Part shown: one piece after another, positions 22,401 through 33,339 of the stretch
How the letters are laid out: every line of letters starts with the position of its first letter
Position numbering within the stretch: position 1 is the stretch's first letter
Source of the DNA: Gnetum montanum
Taxonomy: Eukaryota > Streptophyta > Gnetopsida > Gnetales > Gnetaceae
DNA: 64,000 nucleotides
NCBI GenBank assembly: GCA_015680685.1
Contig: MNCI01027234.1
Location: 62,001-126,000, forward strand
Direction of reading: 5' to 3'
Translations under genes and position numbers: made by a program
The notes under the pieces: generated by a model
The model's database searches: none
Seen by the model: only the letters and a program-made list of their open reading frames with translations
What the model was told of the DNA's origin: nothing

Positions 22401-23300
22401 TATAGGTTTTCTACGATAGTCCTAGAATACATCTAGATCTATCCCTATGAATCTTAATGCTAATGACATAAGATGCCTCACCCATATCCTTCATGTTGAA
22501 GTTCTTAGAGAGAAATTGCTTCACCTCGTATAGAAATCCATTATCATTGGTCGTAAGAAGGATATCATCCACACATAAGAAATAGATTTTGCTCCTAGTG
22601 ACCTTCTAGTATATACATTGATCCATTATGTTCTCTTCAAAACCAAATGAAGTGATGACATCATGGAATTTTAAAGACCATCGATGTGAGGCCTATTTTA
22701 ATCCATATATGGATGTCTTGAGCTTGCATACCAATTGCTCACCACCACTAGAGGAAAATCCTTTAGGTTGTTTCATATAAACCTCTTCCTCTAGATCACC
22801 ATTGAGGAATGCTATTTTCACATTCATCTGATGTAATTTGAAATCAAAATGGGCAAATAATGCCATAATTACATGAAGGGAGTCCTTCTTAAATACAAGA
22901 GAAAAGGTCTCCATGTAATCTATTCCCTCTCTAAGTGAACCCTTTAGCAACAAGTCTTGCCTTATATCTTTCAATGTTTCCTAATGAGTCTTTCTTTGTC
23001 TTGAAGACCCATTTGCATCTAATGGTTTTTACACCATTAGGCAACTTGACAAGATTCCAAACTCCATTAGATAACATAGAGTTCATCTCATCTTTCATGG
23101 CATCATACCACAAGTCAGATTCCTTACAACTCATGGCTTGTGAAAATGTTTCAGGATCATTTTCAGCTCCTATGTTATAGTTAGACTCCTATAGATACAC
23201 TATATAGTCACTAGGAATCACTAATAGCCTTACTCTAGTATATCTTCTTAATGTTGGTTCATCATTCTCCTAAGGAGCATGATGTTCAATAGGCTATTCA
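22401..23300 (-). pseudogene. Reverse transcriptase of copia E1
   Basis: Two overlapping frames. 23134-22931 has DAMKDEMNSMLSNGVWNLVK and RCKWVFKTKKDSLGNIERYK then ARLVAKGFT. 22974-22693 has FAHFDFKLHQMNVKIAFLNG and DLEEEVYMKQPKGFSSSGGE. These are hallmark copia RT blocks. The first catalytic Asp block, normally QMDVKTAFLNG, has Asn for Asp (QMNVKIAFLNG). A frameshift separates the two frames. The YVDD block near 22560 is damaged. Confidence 0.85.
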
Positions 23301-23399
23301 ACAAGTTATGGTATCTATTGTTCAACTGGATTTACTGCTTCTTGATTAGCAGTTTGTGGAACTTCAATGATTGGTTGTTGTTCATCATGCATTTATGCT

Positions 23400-24620
23400 C
23401 TAGGCGTGTTGTGTACAATAATCGATCTTTCACTTGAAGTAGAGGACTGGACACCTACATGATGTTTCTCTAGAATAGTATCTAAGATCGATTACTCCTA
23501 CTAATCAAGTTATTCTTAAGAAAATTAGCATTCCTTAATTTCACAAACCTAGTAGTACGTGATGGATAATAAAATATGTATCCATTAGATCGTTCGACAT
23601 ATCCAACGAAATACCCACTTGTGATCCTTGGTTCTAGCTTCTTTTCTTGTGGATTATAGACTCTTACTTTAGACGAGCATCCCCAAATGCGTATATGTTG
23701 CAAACTCAACTTCCAAACTTTCCATAATTCAAATGGTGTCTTTAAGATAGCCTTGGTTGGAACTCAGTTTAATATATACATAGCCATCTTCAGAGCTTTA
23801 GTCCACAAGGATTTAAGAAGCTTGGAGCTACTAAGCATACTCTACACCATGTCCAATAATGTTTAGTTCCTTCTTTCTATCATACCATTCTGGTCTGGAG
23901 AACCAGGCATAGTGTATTGGGCAATAATTCCATGCTCTTGAAGAAATTTAGCAAATGGACCAGGTGCTTGTCCATCATTAGTATATCTACCATAGTATTC
24001 ACCACCTCTATCAGACCTCAGTATCTTTATTTGCTTACCGCACTACTTCTCTACTTCAACCTTAAACAACTTAAAGGCATCTAAAGCTTTGTTCTTGTTA
24101 TGAAGCAAGTAGAGATACATATATTGTGAGTAGTCATCGATAAAGGTAATGAAATACCTTTGACCATACGTGTCCATATCTAGACTACAAATATCTATAT
24201 GTACAATCTCTAATATGTCTAAACTCGTCTTGGCACCTTTCTTTGACATATTGATGTGCTTTCCATTTATGTAGTCCACACAAGTGTCAAAGTCAGTAAA
24301 ATCTAGGGTACTAAGTACTCCATCATTTACTAATCTCTTTATTCTCTCAATAGAGATATGTCCTAATCTACGATGCCATAACATAGAGGATTCTTCATTC
24401 ATAACACATCTCTTAACACCAGCACTATGATGAACATGCATAGAAGTATAAGAAGTTTCATTTTGTAAACTAATTTTGAAAAGATCATTCATTAATGTAC
24501 CATTTCCAATAAGTTTAGATCTATAACATAAACTAAATATAGTGTTTGAAAAATTAAAAAAAAAATCCCAATGATACAAGCCTTGAAATAGAAAGTAAAT
24601 TCCTCGAAAAGCTTGGAATA
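23400..24620 (-). pseudogene. Integrase region of copia E1
   Basis: Frame 24579-24043 holds the GAG-pre-integrase zinc-binding part, LWHRRLGHISIERIKRLVND then CVDYINGKH (the last Cys of the CxxC pair is Tyr), and the start of the core with HIDICSLDMDTYGQRYFITF then IDDYSQYMYLYLL, holding the first catalytic Asp. Frame 23709-23482 holds the C-terminal part: RIWGCSSKVRVYNPQEKKLE then GYFVGYVERSNGYIFYYPS. The catalytic Asp/Glu of the middle segment (24040-23710) is in interrupted frames. Confidence 0.8.
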
Positions 24621-24639
24621 TAAAATGTCTTTTCCAACT

Positions 24640-24860
24640 CTAAAAAAAACCACTACTTAAAACTAATTTACATGTTCCGACTGCCTCCACATGTGAGTGC
24701 TTCTTATTGTCTGAGTAGAAGCATAGCTCACTCCCCACTAGCCTCCTTAGGTTATGCATCCCCTGTAAGGAATTAATAACATGGATTGTAGAATTGGAGT
24801 CAATCCACCATGTGTTATGATCAACATCGACCATATTAGATTTAAAATAAACAAGTGAGA
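24640..24860 (-). pseudogene. Protease of copia E1
   Basis: TWWIDSNSTIHVINSLQGMH corresponds to the WxxDSGAT(I)H(V) active site of copia proteases. The essential Asp is kept but Gly-Ala has become Asn-Ser, so activity is unlikely. Confidence 0.75.
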
Positions 24861-24879
24861 ATTAAGTACCTTTCTTTTT

Positions 24880-25642
24880 AAGCCATTTCTGATATTTAAG
24901 ATAATCCTTCTTTATATGTCCTTTCTTCTTGTAGAAAAAGCATATAGATTGCTTCTTAATATCAGCCTATGCAGGCAGTTTGCCCTTTCACTTATTTTTG
25001 GCTTGCGACTTATTCTTTTCTTGTGTAGCCATATGCACACTCTCTTCCACTTCCATAGCAAGTCTACCCTCTTCTTGTACACACATGGTCATTAGTTCAT
25101 TGATTGACCATTTTTCTCTGTGTGTTATAAGAAATCTTAAAGGGTTTGTATTGCTGTGGGAGCATGTTCAAGATGTAGTGCACAAGGAAAGACTCTGAAA
25201 TCTCAACCTCAAGTGTTTTCAGCTGAGCCACTATATTGCTCATTTGCATAATGTGTTCATGCACACCATGGATTTCAGTGAGCTTCATAGATGAAAATTT
25301 CATTATTAAGGTGCTAGCCAAAGCCTTGTTTGATGACTCAAATTGTTTATCAATTGCTTTCATGAAAGCTTGCACATTATCATACTATCCCAATGAACTA
25401 TGCATACTAGTTGAGATCTTAGTCTTTCTAAACATGACACATAGGTGATTAGATTGCTCCCATTTTTCATAAGAACTAACATCATTCGGTTGGCTGGTTC
25501 TCGTAATAGAAGGTAGTTCATCCTTACATATACCATAGTCAATGTTCATCCAGCTTGAATGAAGGAGAATCCTCTTCTTCCACACCTTGTAATTATCACC
25601 CTTTAATTCAGGAATGCCACTTTTAAAATTAGAGTAGTTCAC
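24880..25642 (-). pseudogene. Gag of copia E1
   Basis: Starts at 25642 with MNYSNFKSGIPELKGDNYKV followed by WKKRILLHSSWMNIDYGI, the DUF4219/UBN2-type beginning of copia gag. Frame 25375-25097 continues QFESSNKALASTLIMKFSSM and GVHEHIMQMSNIVAQLKTLE, then ESFLVHYILNMLPQQYKPFK. A zinc-knuckle region near 24.93 kb (CFFYKKKGHIKKD-like) can be read against E2. Frameshifts occur near 25.4 kb. Confidence 0.8.
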
Positions 25643-25649
25643 AGGTTGT

Positions 25650-26090
25650 ATAATTGCATAAATTAAGACATGCTTATTGCACTAAATTTGAAGTTAAAAT
25701 ACTATATGACATGTTTACCAATGTAAATCATGCATAAATATGAATCAAATGACATAAAATTTCTTTGGGCTAAATTTTAATTCAAACATATCCATATATC
25801 CTTATGATGAAACTATTAAATTATATCACTTTTCTTAATCTTTATGGATAAATTAAGAAAAGTAATTTAATATATCATCTTAATTAATCATATTAAATAT
25901 AACAAAAATTCTTGTGGGATAAAATCTATTATATTACATATAATTAATCAAAATTTAATGTTTATTTACCTTATGTAATAAAAAGCTCTTAATATATAAT
26001 TTTGCACAATTAAAGATGTTGTGACTACTCTCTAATTTTTACAAATTTTTGGTCTTGTTTTACCGCTTTTATAATCATATTTGTGTATAA
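25650..26090 (-). other. Leader of copia E1, AT-rich
   Basis: No coding frame. It ends in a segment (25990-26090) that is partly duplicated in direct orientation at 26435-26540 around the inverted block. Confidence 0.5.
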
Positions 26091-26091
26091 T

Positions 26092-26500
26092 CGTATTTGC
26101 CATTTAAACCGAAAATTTGGTAACTGACATTTTTTTAGCCTATAAAATGTTTTTGATAAGAGAACAAAGGCACTGAAAGAAATCATAGCAATGTTACAGT
26201 TTTGGTCCCTATCACAAATGATAAGAGTCTACATACACCATTGTTGTTGAACATTAGTGTGATAGAAGAATCAGAATACTTATTGCAACAAGTTCACGTA
26301 AAGGCATTAATGGCTGAAGGTTAATTTCGATTTATTTCTGCATCTTTGATTTTTTGTGCAATTTGATTATTGTGTCATCTAGCCATTGTTTTTTGTACAA
26401 TTTTTTCCAACATTTGGTATTGGAGCGAAGTTTGGTCTTCGTCTTGATGCTTAACCATATTTGTTTTACCGCTCTTATAATGGTGTCAAACACATTCTAT
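26092..26500 (+). mobile_element. Inverted block of the E1 5' LTR with its primer binding site
   Basis: On the plus strand this runs through the LTR 3' half to its terminal TTCCAACA at 26412 and then TGGTATTGGAGC at 26415-26426, a two-mismatch version of the initiator-tRNA-Met primer site TGGTATCAGAGC. The rest of E1 reads on the minus strand. Flipping this block gives a normal 5' LTR and primer site. Confidence 0.75.
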
Positions 26501-26779
26501 TGTATTTGCACAATTAAAGATGTTGTGACTACTCTCTAAATATGGTAATCATTACAAACCATTACAAATTGTTGGTTTTCTAATAACAATCACATTTATG
26601 GAACTATTACAAACCATTTTCCTGTAACCATCACATTTATGAAACCGTTACAACCTGTTGATTTTTTCATAACAGTCACATTTATGGAACCATTACAAAC
26701 CATTAGTTTTTTTTAAATAGTTACAACATTCACATCCATGGAACCATTACAAACCATCAGGTTTTTGTAAATAGTTACA
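26501..26779 (-). mobile_element. Outer part of the E1 5' LTR
   Basis: Holds about five copies of the 45-50 bp unit (CACATTTATGGAACCATTAC followed by AAACCAT). The right end GTTACA at 26779 matches the inner end of the 3' LTR at 21293. Confidence 0.75.
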
Positions 26780-27551
26780 ACATAATTTTGATATGAAGGC
26801 AACCTGCTAATTAAGTAAAGAGGGTTCTTCTTATCATAGCGAATAATTGTTTACGAAAATCAAATTTTCCAAAAAAGCTTCATAATGTATAGCGAGGCTT
26901 TTCTTATAAAGGAAAAAGATCCTCTTAAGCCAAAATATATAGATAATAAAAATACAATACACCTTTGTACCGCGTTGCAAAAGGTGCTTGAATCATTCAT
27001 GCCAAACAAACTCTACCCGATTAAAGTCAAAGAATAGGAAAAGAAACCATTAAGAAAATCCAATCTTGCTTACCAAATCTATAAAGGATATCAACCCGAC
27101 TCCCGGAACTGTTTTGAAATCAAACTACCTTTCACGTTTCTCAAAATCACGGAGTTCAACAAATTCTTTATAATCATCATCATGGTCTCCTGCTGCATTT
27201 GACCCAACGATAAAACAACCCACCACATCCAAGCAATGCATGAAAAGCCTGCGTTGTAGTTGTGCCAGTCAAAAGTGGCCCGAAATCGTAGAAGATTTTT
27301 GTGGAGCATTTTTGGATTAATTAATGGTATATTAACGAGGGCATTTCATGACCACAATTCCTTCACCGACGAACCAGGGCAATATGGCATCCTGATCCGC
27401 CCTTTTTTTTTCCCTTCACAGGATTCTTGAGGCACCTGTGCCATTAGTATTTCCATTTGTTCGACCCTGTTGCGTTTTTGGGCTGGTTGCGTTGATTTTG
27501 GATCAGATCAGATCTGCGAGTGTGTGGTTGTGTTATTTTTGTAGGTTCAAA
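26780..27551. other. Intergenic region and probable 5' leader of the three-exon gene
   Basis: No mobile-element coding sequence. Above 27400 the base composition becomes less AT-rich, as expected for a leader. TTTTTGTAG at 27535-27544 just before the start codon could be a 3' splice site of a leader intron. Confidence 0.4.
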
Positions 27552-30370
27552 ATGTATCAGTTGGCAGAGGAAGTTTTGGGCAGTTGCAGTTGGCGAAGAC
27601 AAGGAAACAAGGATAATCATCATCATCATCATCATCAACAGCAGCTGATCTGTCCTAGACCTCACAGGATGTGTGCACCTAATGCTAATTCCTCCAATAG
27701 TAATTTCAGGTACTCAATAGATGATATATATGGTGATTCTCTGTGATTTGGGTCACTTGTTTGTTAGATCTGGGCTCTCTTTATAGACATGGGTTTCTGT
27801 GGTTTAGGTCTATTTATGACAGGGCTTTTTTAGCGTTGTCCGCAGCTTTCACATAGCTGTATTTGTTGTGTGAGGCTTCTGGTGTTTTGTTTTGACTGTG
27901 ATGAGAACTGTTTAAGTTCCTTAAAACAAAGAGAGCCAAACTCTGGGTATGATCTTTTTGAAAGTTGGTTTTTCTGGGAGGAGATCGACCTGCAAGATAC
28001 GTCTTTTTGATGAATCCATGTGTTGTTACTGGTTTTGGTTGTTGGTTGAATCTTATTCTAGCCTAATATTTTAATCATTATTTCGGTTTTAAAAGCCTGT
28101 GTGTCTGAAAGAGAGAATCTTTCACCTTATTTGGCTGAAATTTAAGGCTTTCTGGTTCCAAGAATTGTTGGTGTCTTTTTCTAGGTATTTCTATTTTTCT
28201 GGGTATGATTGTTATAAAAGTTGGTTTTTCTCTACGGAGATCTAGCTGCAAAATACAGGCTTTTAGATGAATCTGGTTGAATCTTATTCTATTCTAAGAT
28301 TTTAATCATTATTTTGTTTTTAAAAACCTATATCCGAAAGAGAGAACCTTTCACCGGATTTGCTTCAAATTTAAGGCTTTCTAGTTCTAATAATTGTTGG
28401 TTTTTGTTCTGCCGTATATTTATATTTATCCTTGAGTTGTTTTGTATCAGTCGGATTTCATTTGTTATATTTAGCTTGATAGGTTTTTCTTTGTATTTTG
28501 TGAAGTCTAAAATTCCTCCTTTTAGGAAAGCCTCTTAAACACTTTCAAGTTTTCTGTATGTTATCAAGGGTTATTTTCTCTGGAAACTTGCAAGATCTGA
28601 TTTTCTTCTTCTAAGATTTCATTTTTAAACGATTTATTTGATGAAGCAAAATCGTTTAAGCTATTGTTTTTTTTTCCTTTTGCAGTTCTTCAATGGCTGA
28701 AAGTGAGGAGGAGCTCAGTTTTGAGATTTTAGACATACTATCGAGCAGAGTAAGAAATTTTATGTCTTTATTAATAGCTTCCTTTTAGAATTTCTTAAGA
28801 GATTATAAAGGTCTGGTTCTTTCTGAACAGCTAGGGTGAAGAAATATTCATTTTAAAATTGAAATAATTTGAACGTTTGAGCTTCACGCTATTCAACCAA
28901 TATGGTAGATGGCACTGTTTTTTCCTTCTCAATGCTTTGCGTTTATATTTGTGGTGTGAAATCTCTCCAATTAGGATTTTCTGTTAGATCATTCATATGT
29001 TTCATACAATGGGTTTGTTTATCTTACTTTGTCAAAATAGCCAAAAGTGCACTTGGATGATATTTTAAACTTTTGGAGTAGGAATTAAATGTTATATAGA
29101 GTGAAGCAAAATTTCTATAATTTCTATGATTTTCTTGTTCTGATTTTCTTTTAAGTTTGTAATTACCTCCTTTGGCTAGGCTATTGATTGTATTTATGTA
29201 CTCTTGATTGATTGGGGGAACTGAAGTTGATTAATATCTCTAGCTTTGGGACATGACTGCTGTAATTACATGATGGATTTCCCATAGTTTTGGTTGCTGG
29301 AGTCTATTTAAATGCAGGGGAGAGCTTTGTGAAGCATACAAAACAAAATCCCTAATCATTTTCCATGGATGTATCCCTTCACATTAAAGGGTTTTAGCAT
29401 ATGATTTTTTGTCTGTTGTCACGCCTTTTTCTTAGTTCTCAGTTTGCATTTGTTTTTGTTAATTTTGCTTTCACATCCAGCTCCAGCATCAAAATGGTAA
29501 TGAAACCAATAGTTATATCTGACTTTTTGTTTCTGAAAGTATAAAATACAGTATCGATACCGAGATTGGTACTCAGGAATTGGAAAGCAACTCCCAAAGG
29601 AAATAATAAAGAAATAAATTGGATACGGAAGGATATCAATATTTGTGCAAATACAGTAAGAATAATTGATGTTAGATTCTAATTAATATTTATTTTGTTA
29701 AAATACACAGGTAAACAGATTCAAATTACTTTCAAGGGTACATGTTCTGTAGCTTGAAAATATGCAGACTATTCTTGCTAAGGCTGCCGTGTTGAACCTC
29801 CTTTTTCTTGTTTTATCCATGAAAAATTGGTGATTGCTACTTGGTACCTGATAAGAGTCAATTCAACGGTAAACAAGGCCGATTGATTAGCAACCTACTA
29901 CATAAAATCTATAACTATGAACATAGCAACTGTACTGCATTTACTTAGCACCATTTGATGTTTGTATAACATTTGTTTTTGATTTGTATGTATTCATTTA
30001 TGCCAGGATAATTTGAATCCAAATTTTCTGGGTTGACAAGTGTTTTCAATAAGAAAAATTTGCCTTTAATACATTTCTAAAGATTACCTCTTTGTTAATT
30101 GATTCTTTTTTTGTGCTGCAGAATCATTGTGGAGATCAGTCAAGTGTAAATAATCCCCATCCTTATATTTTTGGGTCTCCACCTGCTCGTGCTGACAATC
30201 CTCTTGTTCGTGATGCTCAATTTATGAGGAAAACTGTTGTAATCTCATCAACAAACTTGCAACAAAAGGCTTCATGCGGAGTGTCTTACGGATCAAAGCC
30301 TTTGGTGCGAATAGAGGGCTTTGTATCTAAGAATCAGGATTCCCAATGTAGTTTACCTGCTCTTGCCTGA
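27552..30370 (+). CDS. Uncharacterised plant protein, three exons (27552-27709, 28686-28749, 30122-30370), 156 aa
   Basis: The three exons join in frame with consensus splice sites: donor CAG/GTACTC, acceptor TTTTGCAG, donor AGA/GTAAGA, acceptor GTGCTGCAG. Lengths are 158, 64 and 249 bp. Exon 1 encodes MYQLAEEVLGSCSWRR, a run of six His plus three Gln, and a Cys/Asn/Ser-rich segment. Exon 2 encodes MAESEEELSFEILDILSSR, an acidic stretch. Exon 3 encodes HPYIFGSPPARADNPLVRDA, a Ser/Gln-rich spacer, and the C-terminus KPLVRIEGFVSKNQDSQC plus SLPALA. The RADNPL and VRIEGF motifs recall a family of small plant proteins of unknown function; I cannot name the gene. There is no signal peptide or membrane segment, so it is probably soluble. 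An upstream in-frame ATG at 27438 would add a hydrophobic, unlikely extension. No stop or frameshift interrupts it. Confidence 0.75.
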
Positions 30371-32430
30371 ATTGTCATGAGGTTGACACCCTTTTTGGTA
30401 AAATGTACAGTCAAGTGGGTCATCTTGAATTGTTGCCTGTATAGAATTGCAGAGTTGTATTTTCTAAACTCTTGCAACGAAATATAGGAAGAGTTTTAGT
30501 ATTTTGGATAAGTTAAACAACCACAATTTCGAGGGAAGAGTCGTAGGTGTACATACCATATTAAGAGTTTATCATTCTTCTTAATGCAGTTAACCCTAGA
30601 TTGTTGATAGAATCAGAGAGTAACTTATTGGGATGGCATCAGTCCAATCCTTGAGTGTATGTGTATTTCGGTGATGAGAAGATTCAGAATTGTTATGCTA
30701 CGAGAAATGCAATATTTTGTATATAATTTTTTTCTAGTAAATAAAATTGTCATTCAGCATCCAAACTTTTCTTTGGAAGAGGTGTTTTGTTGTGTATAAA
30801 AGGTGTCATAATACTTGTTTTGTGGAGAGTGTGTCCTGTGGTGCATATCACGTTCCAGAAAAATAGGTACAAGCAGAAGGCGAGAAGTGAAGATGAGCTA
30901 TGCCGCAATTGTAATTTTAACGATCTTTCCTTGGCACTGGTGGTTCTTCCCAAATCTTACCGGAACACTGTTAAGAATACACCTGTTGAAATAATATTTA
31001 GGAGATTTGAAATTACGTAAAATAGGTAGATGCTCTAGTTGCACTTTTAGGGTAAAAGGAAAAAGAAATAGAAAAACACATTATCTCTATGTTTTGAGTC
31101 CCTGGATTTGTGACGATGGGAGAAAATCTGCGAAAACAGAGAGATAGCAAGGGCAGCCACATCATTAATTCTTATCTATCTTCAATCTTTTCATTCTATT
31201 TTCTTGGTTGTTTCCATGTCTGTCTTGTGTTGTTTTCCAGGTGTTTAATGGTGATGTGGTAACTTTTTTCAAATAAGATTATTATCAAGAAGCCATTCCT
31301 TTAATGATTTCCTTTAATATAAAATGGAAGTTGTTGCTAGCTTTCTTACCTTCTGCATTTTTGCTTTTACCATGATGCCTGGTTATACTTGATTACTCAT
31401 AAAATAACATACTTATTATCTATATTAAATAGAATGGTTAATTATTGTCTCATTAGATTTTTACTTTGACTAAAATTCTTTTATTGCATAGAACATCACT
31501 TCAATAGCCTGTCTTTAGTTTAACCATCCTATCTTTATTGTTTTTACATCTTTATCAATTTCATTATCTAAGTAGACCATTGATCATAAATAACAGATTT
31601 TTTGACCTTAAATTGTTCAGCTATTCCATAATTAGTTTTTTTTTTTACTAAAATAAGAATGTATGCTGGATTACTTACACTAATTTTTAAGCTTTTTGAT
31701 TCTAGAGCATGTTATGTTGCAGCTTTTTTATTTTAGAAATAATAGAATCAACGTATACCAAGATTTTCATTTTGTGTTTTTTTAGTTAATTTATTTATGA
31801 CAATAGCAAACAAGCAAGGGTTAAGTGCAAACACTTGATGTAGATTTACTATAATCAAAAAATTAGAAGTGATTCCATTTGGTTGTCGTTCGTTCATAGG
31901 TATTTTGAATCATATCTTTTAAGTCATTGAAAATCATATGGAGATTTTCTTTTTAAATTTCCCCAATAATTTCATATCAAGAAAAATAACCTCTTTGCTG
32001 AACTCACTAATTTTTTGATACCATTGATTCATGTTTAAAATATTGGTATATGACTTTCTCCTAAAGCTTCATAGTATTGCTCATAAGTTTGATCACTTTA
32101 TATTTTGCACATCTCTTTTCTTTTTCCCAATGTGAAAGACATTTTTTCTCTACTTTTAACTTATGAGGCTCTAATGCTTACTAAGCTTTACTATTTTTCA
32201 CTAGTTAAGATTCGTTATTTTATTAGCTCTAGTCAATTCTTATTTGTAATCATCTATGCTTTGGATTTGTACTTGTTTATTCTTCTTTTTTGTTTTTCTG
32301 AACAAGTTAAAAGCTAGCTCAAATTTTGGTAGGAAACATCTTTTAAATTTTGCTTTGTTTTTTTTACCAAAAGAAACTTTGTTGAAAAAATTAATACATC
32401 ACATACATTGTTCAATTTTAAACTTTGAAG
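30371..32430. other. 3' UTR of the three-exon gene and AT-rich intergenic DNA
   Basis: The first few hundred bases after the stop are likely 3' UTR (AATAAA-like words near 30740). Beyond about 30.8 kb I see no gene, LTR boundary or RNA gene. Confidence 0.45.
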
Positions 32431-32439
32431 CAATTGCAC

Positions 32440-32935
32440 TAAACACAGGACCAAAAGAATATAGGATAGCAATCAGGTCTACTATCTTATATGGTACTAA
32501 ATGTTGGGGGCAATACAAAAGAGGCATGAACAACAAATCAGTGTAGCTGAAATGCAAATGCTTTGATGGATGTTGATTATTACTACAATAGATAAATTAC
32601 ATAATATAGACATCAAAGGAAAACTTGGAGTGACTTTTATTTTAGATAAGCTATAAGAACAATGGCTTAGATGGTTTGGACATGTACAAAAAAGATCAAA
32701 GAATGAATGTATCAATAAAAGTTGCTACATCATTGTTTGAGGAAAGCCATCGAAAGAAAGACTAAAGAAGACATGGGAAAAACAATTGAAGATGATTTGT
32801 AGAAGCTACAAATAAACAAGCATCTAGCTCTTCATAGAGGCCAATAGCAAAAAATAACTCATGTAGTAGATCCTATTTTGTTGGGACAAGGCTAGGATGA
32901 TGATGACAGGACGAAAAGATGAAGGTTTTATAATG
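32440..32935 (+). mobile_element. 3' end of a non-LTR retrotransposon (LINE, RTE/L1-like)
   Basis: Across frames: STILYGTKCWG, then NNKSV/SVAEMQML, then KLGVTFILDKL, EQWLRWFGHVQKRS and PSKERLKKTWEKQLKMI, ending in a DPILLGQG-like phrase and a GATGATGATG tail at about 32900. These are the C-terminal blocks (AxLYGxExW, MRMLRWM, LRWxGHVxRR, RGRPKKTW) of LINE reverse transcriptases. It is heavily mutated and truncated at the 5' end. Confidence 0.75.
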
Positions 32936-33339
32936 ATAGTTTTGTTCAAGATTTTCATAATTCTTATAAATATCTCTCAGTTAAGACAAGACAAAATAAT
33001 TAGTAATAGGGCATTGGCTTGGTAACCTCTAGTTATAGGTTTAATTCTACTCAACACTGATTTATAAATTTAAAAAAGTCTTGTAAAAGAAATTCTAAAA
33101 TTGGTCTAATAGGCCCGTGTAAGTAAAAACTTCAATTACAAGTATGTCTTTAGTCTTAGTTTCAATTTTAGATAACATAGTCTTAGTTTCAATTTTAGAT
33201 AACATTGCGTAAAATTTGGATAAAACAAGTTAGAAGTAACTAATGTATGATATGATAAGAAAGTCCATGCACCCTGAAATTGTTGCTAAAACAAAATTGA
33301 GCACCCGTTATAAAGAAAAATAAAACAGGTCAATTGCAA

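Larger units (their letters stand above)
12889..26779 (-). mobile_element. Ty1/copia element E1, carrying gypsy B inside its 3' LTR
   Basis: Reading on the minus strand: 5' LTR (ends at 26779, with an inverted block), gag (25.64-24.9), protease (24.8), GAG-pre-integrase and integrase (24.6-23.4), RT (23.2-22.4), RNase H (22.3-21.8), polypurine tract AAGTGGGAGAA at 21294-21306, then the 3' LTR from 21293 down to 20922 and, beyond element B, from 12981 to 12889. The LTR starts TGTAAC and ends CCCAACA. The sequence across the B insertion (GGTTAGTTTTAATTTATTTT on the minus strand, continuing to TCATCTAGCCATTG) matches the copy inside the 5' LTR, which proves continuity. I found no matching target duplication outside (GAATG left, ACATA right). 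All genes carry stops and frameshifts. Confidence 0.85.

Noticed and set aside
27444-27665. Minus-strand frame with a Met-rich signal-like start
   Set aside because: Antisense shadow of the His-repeat exon of the three-exon gene.
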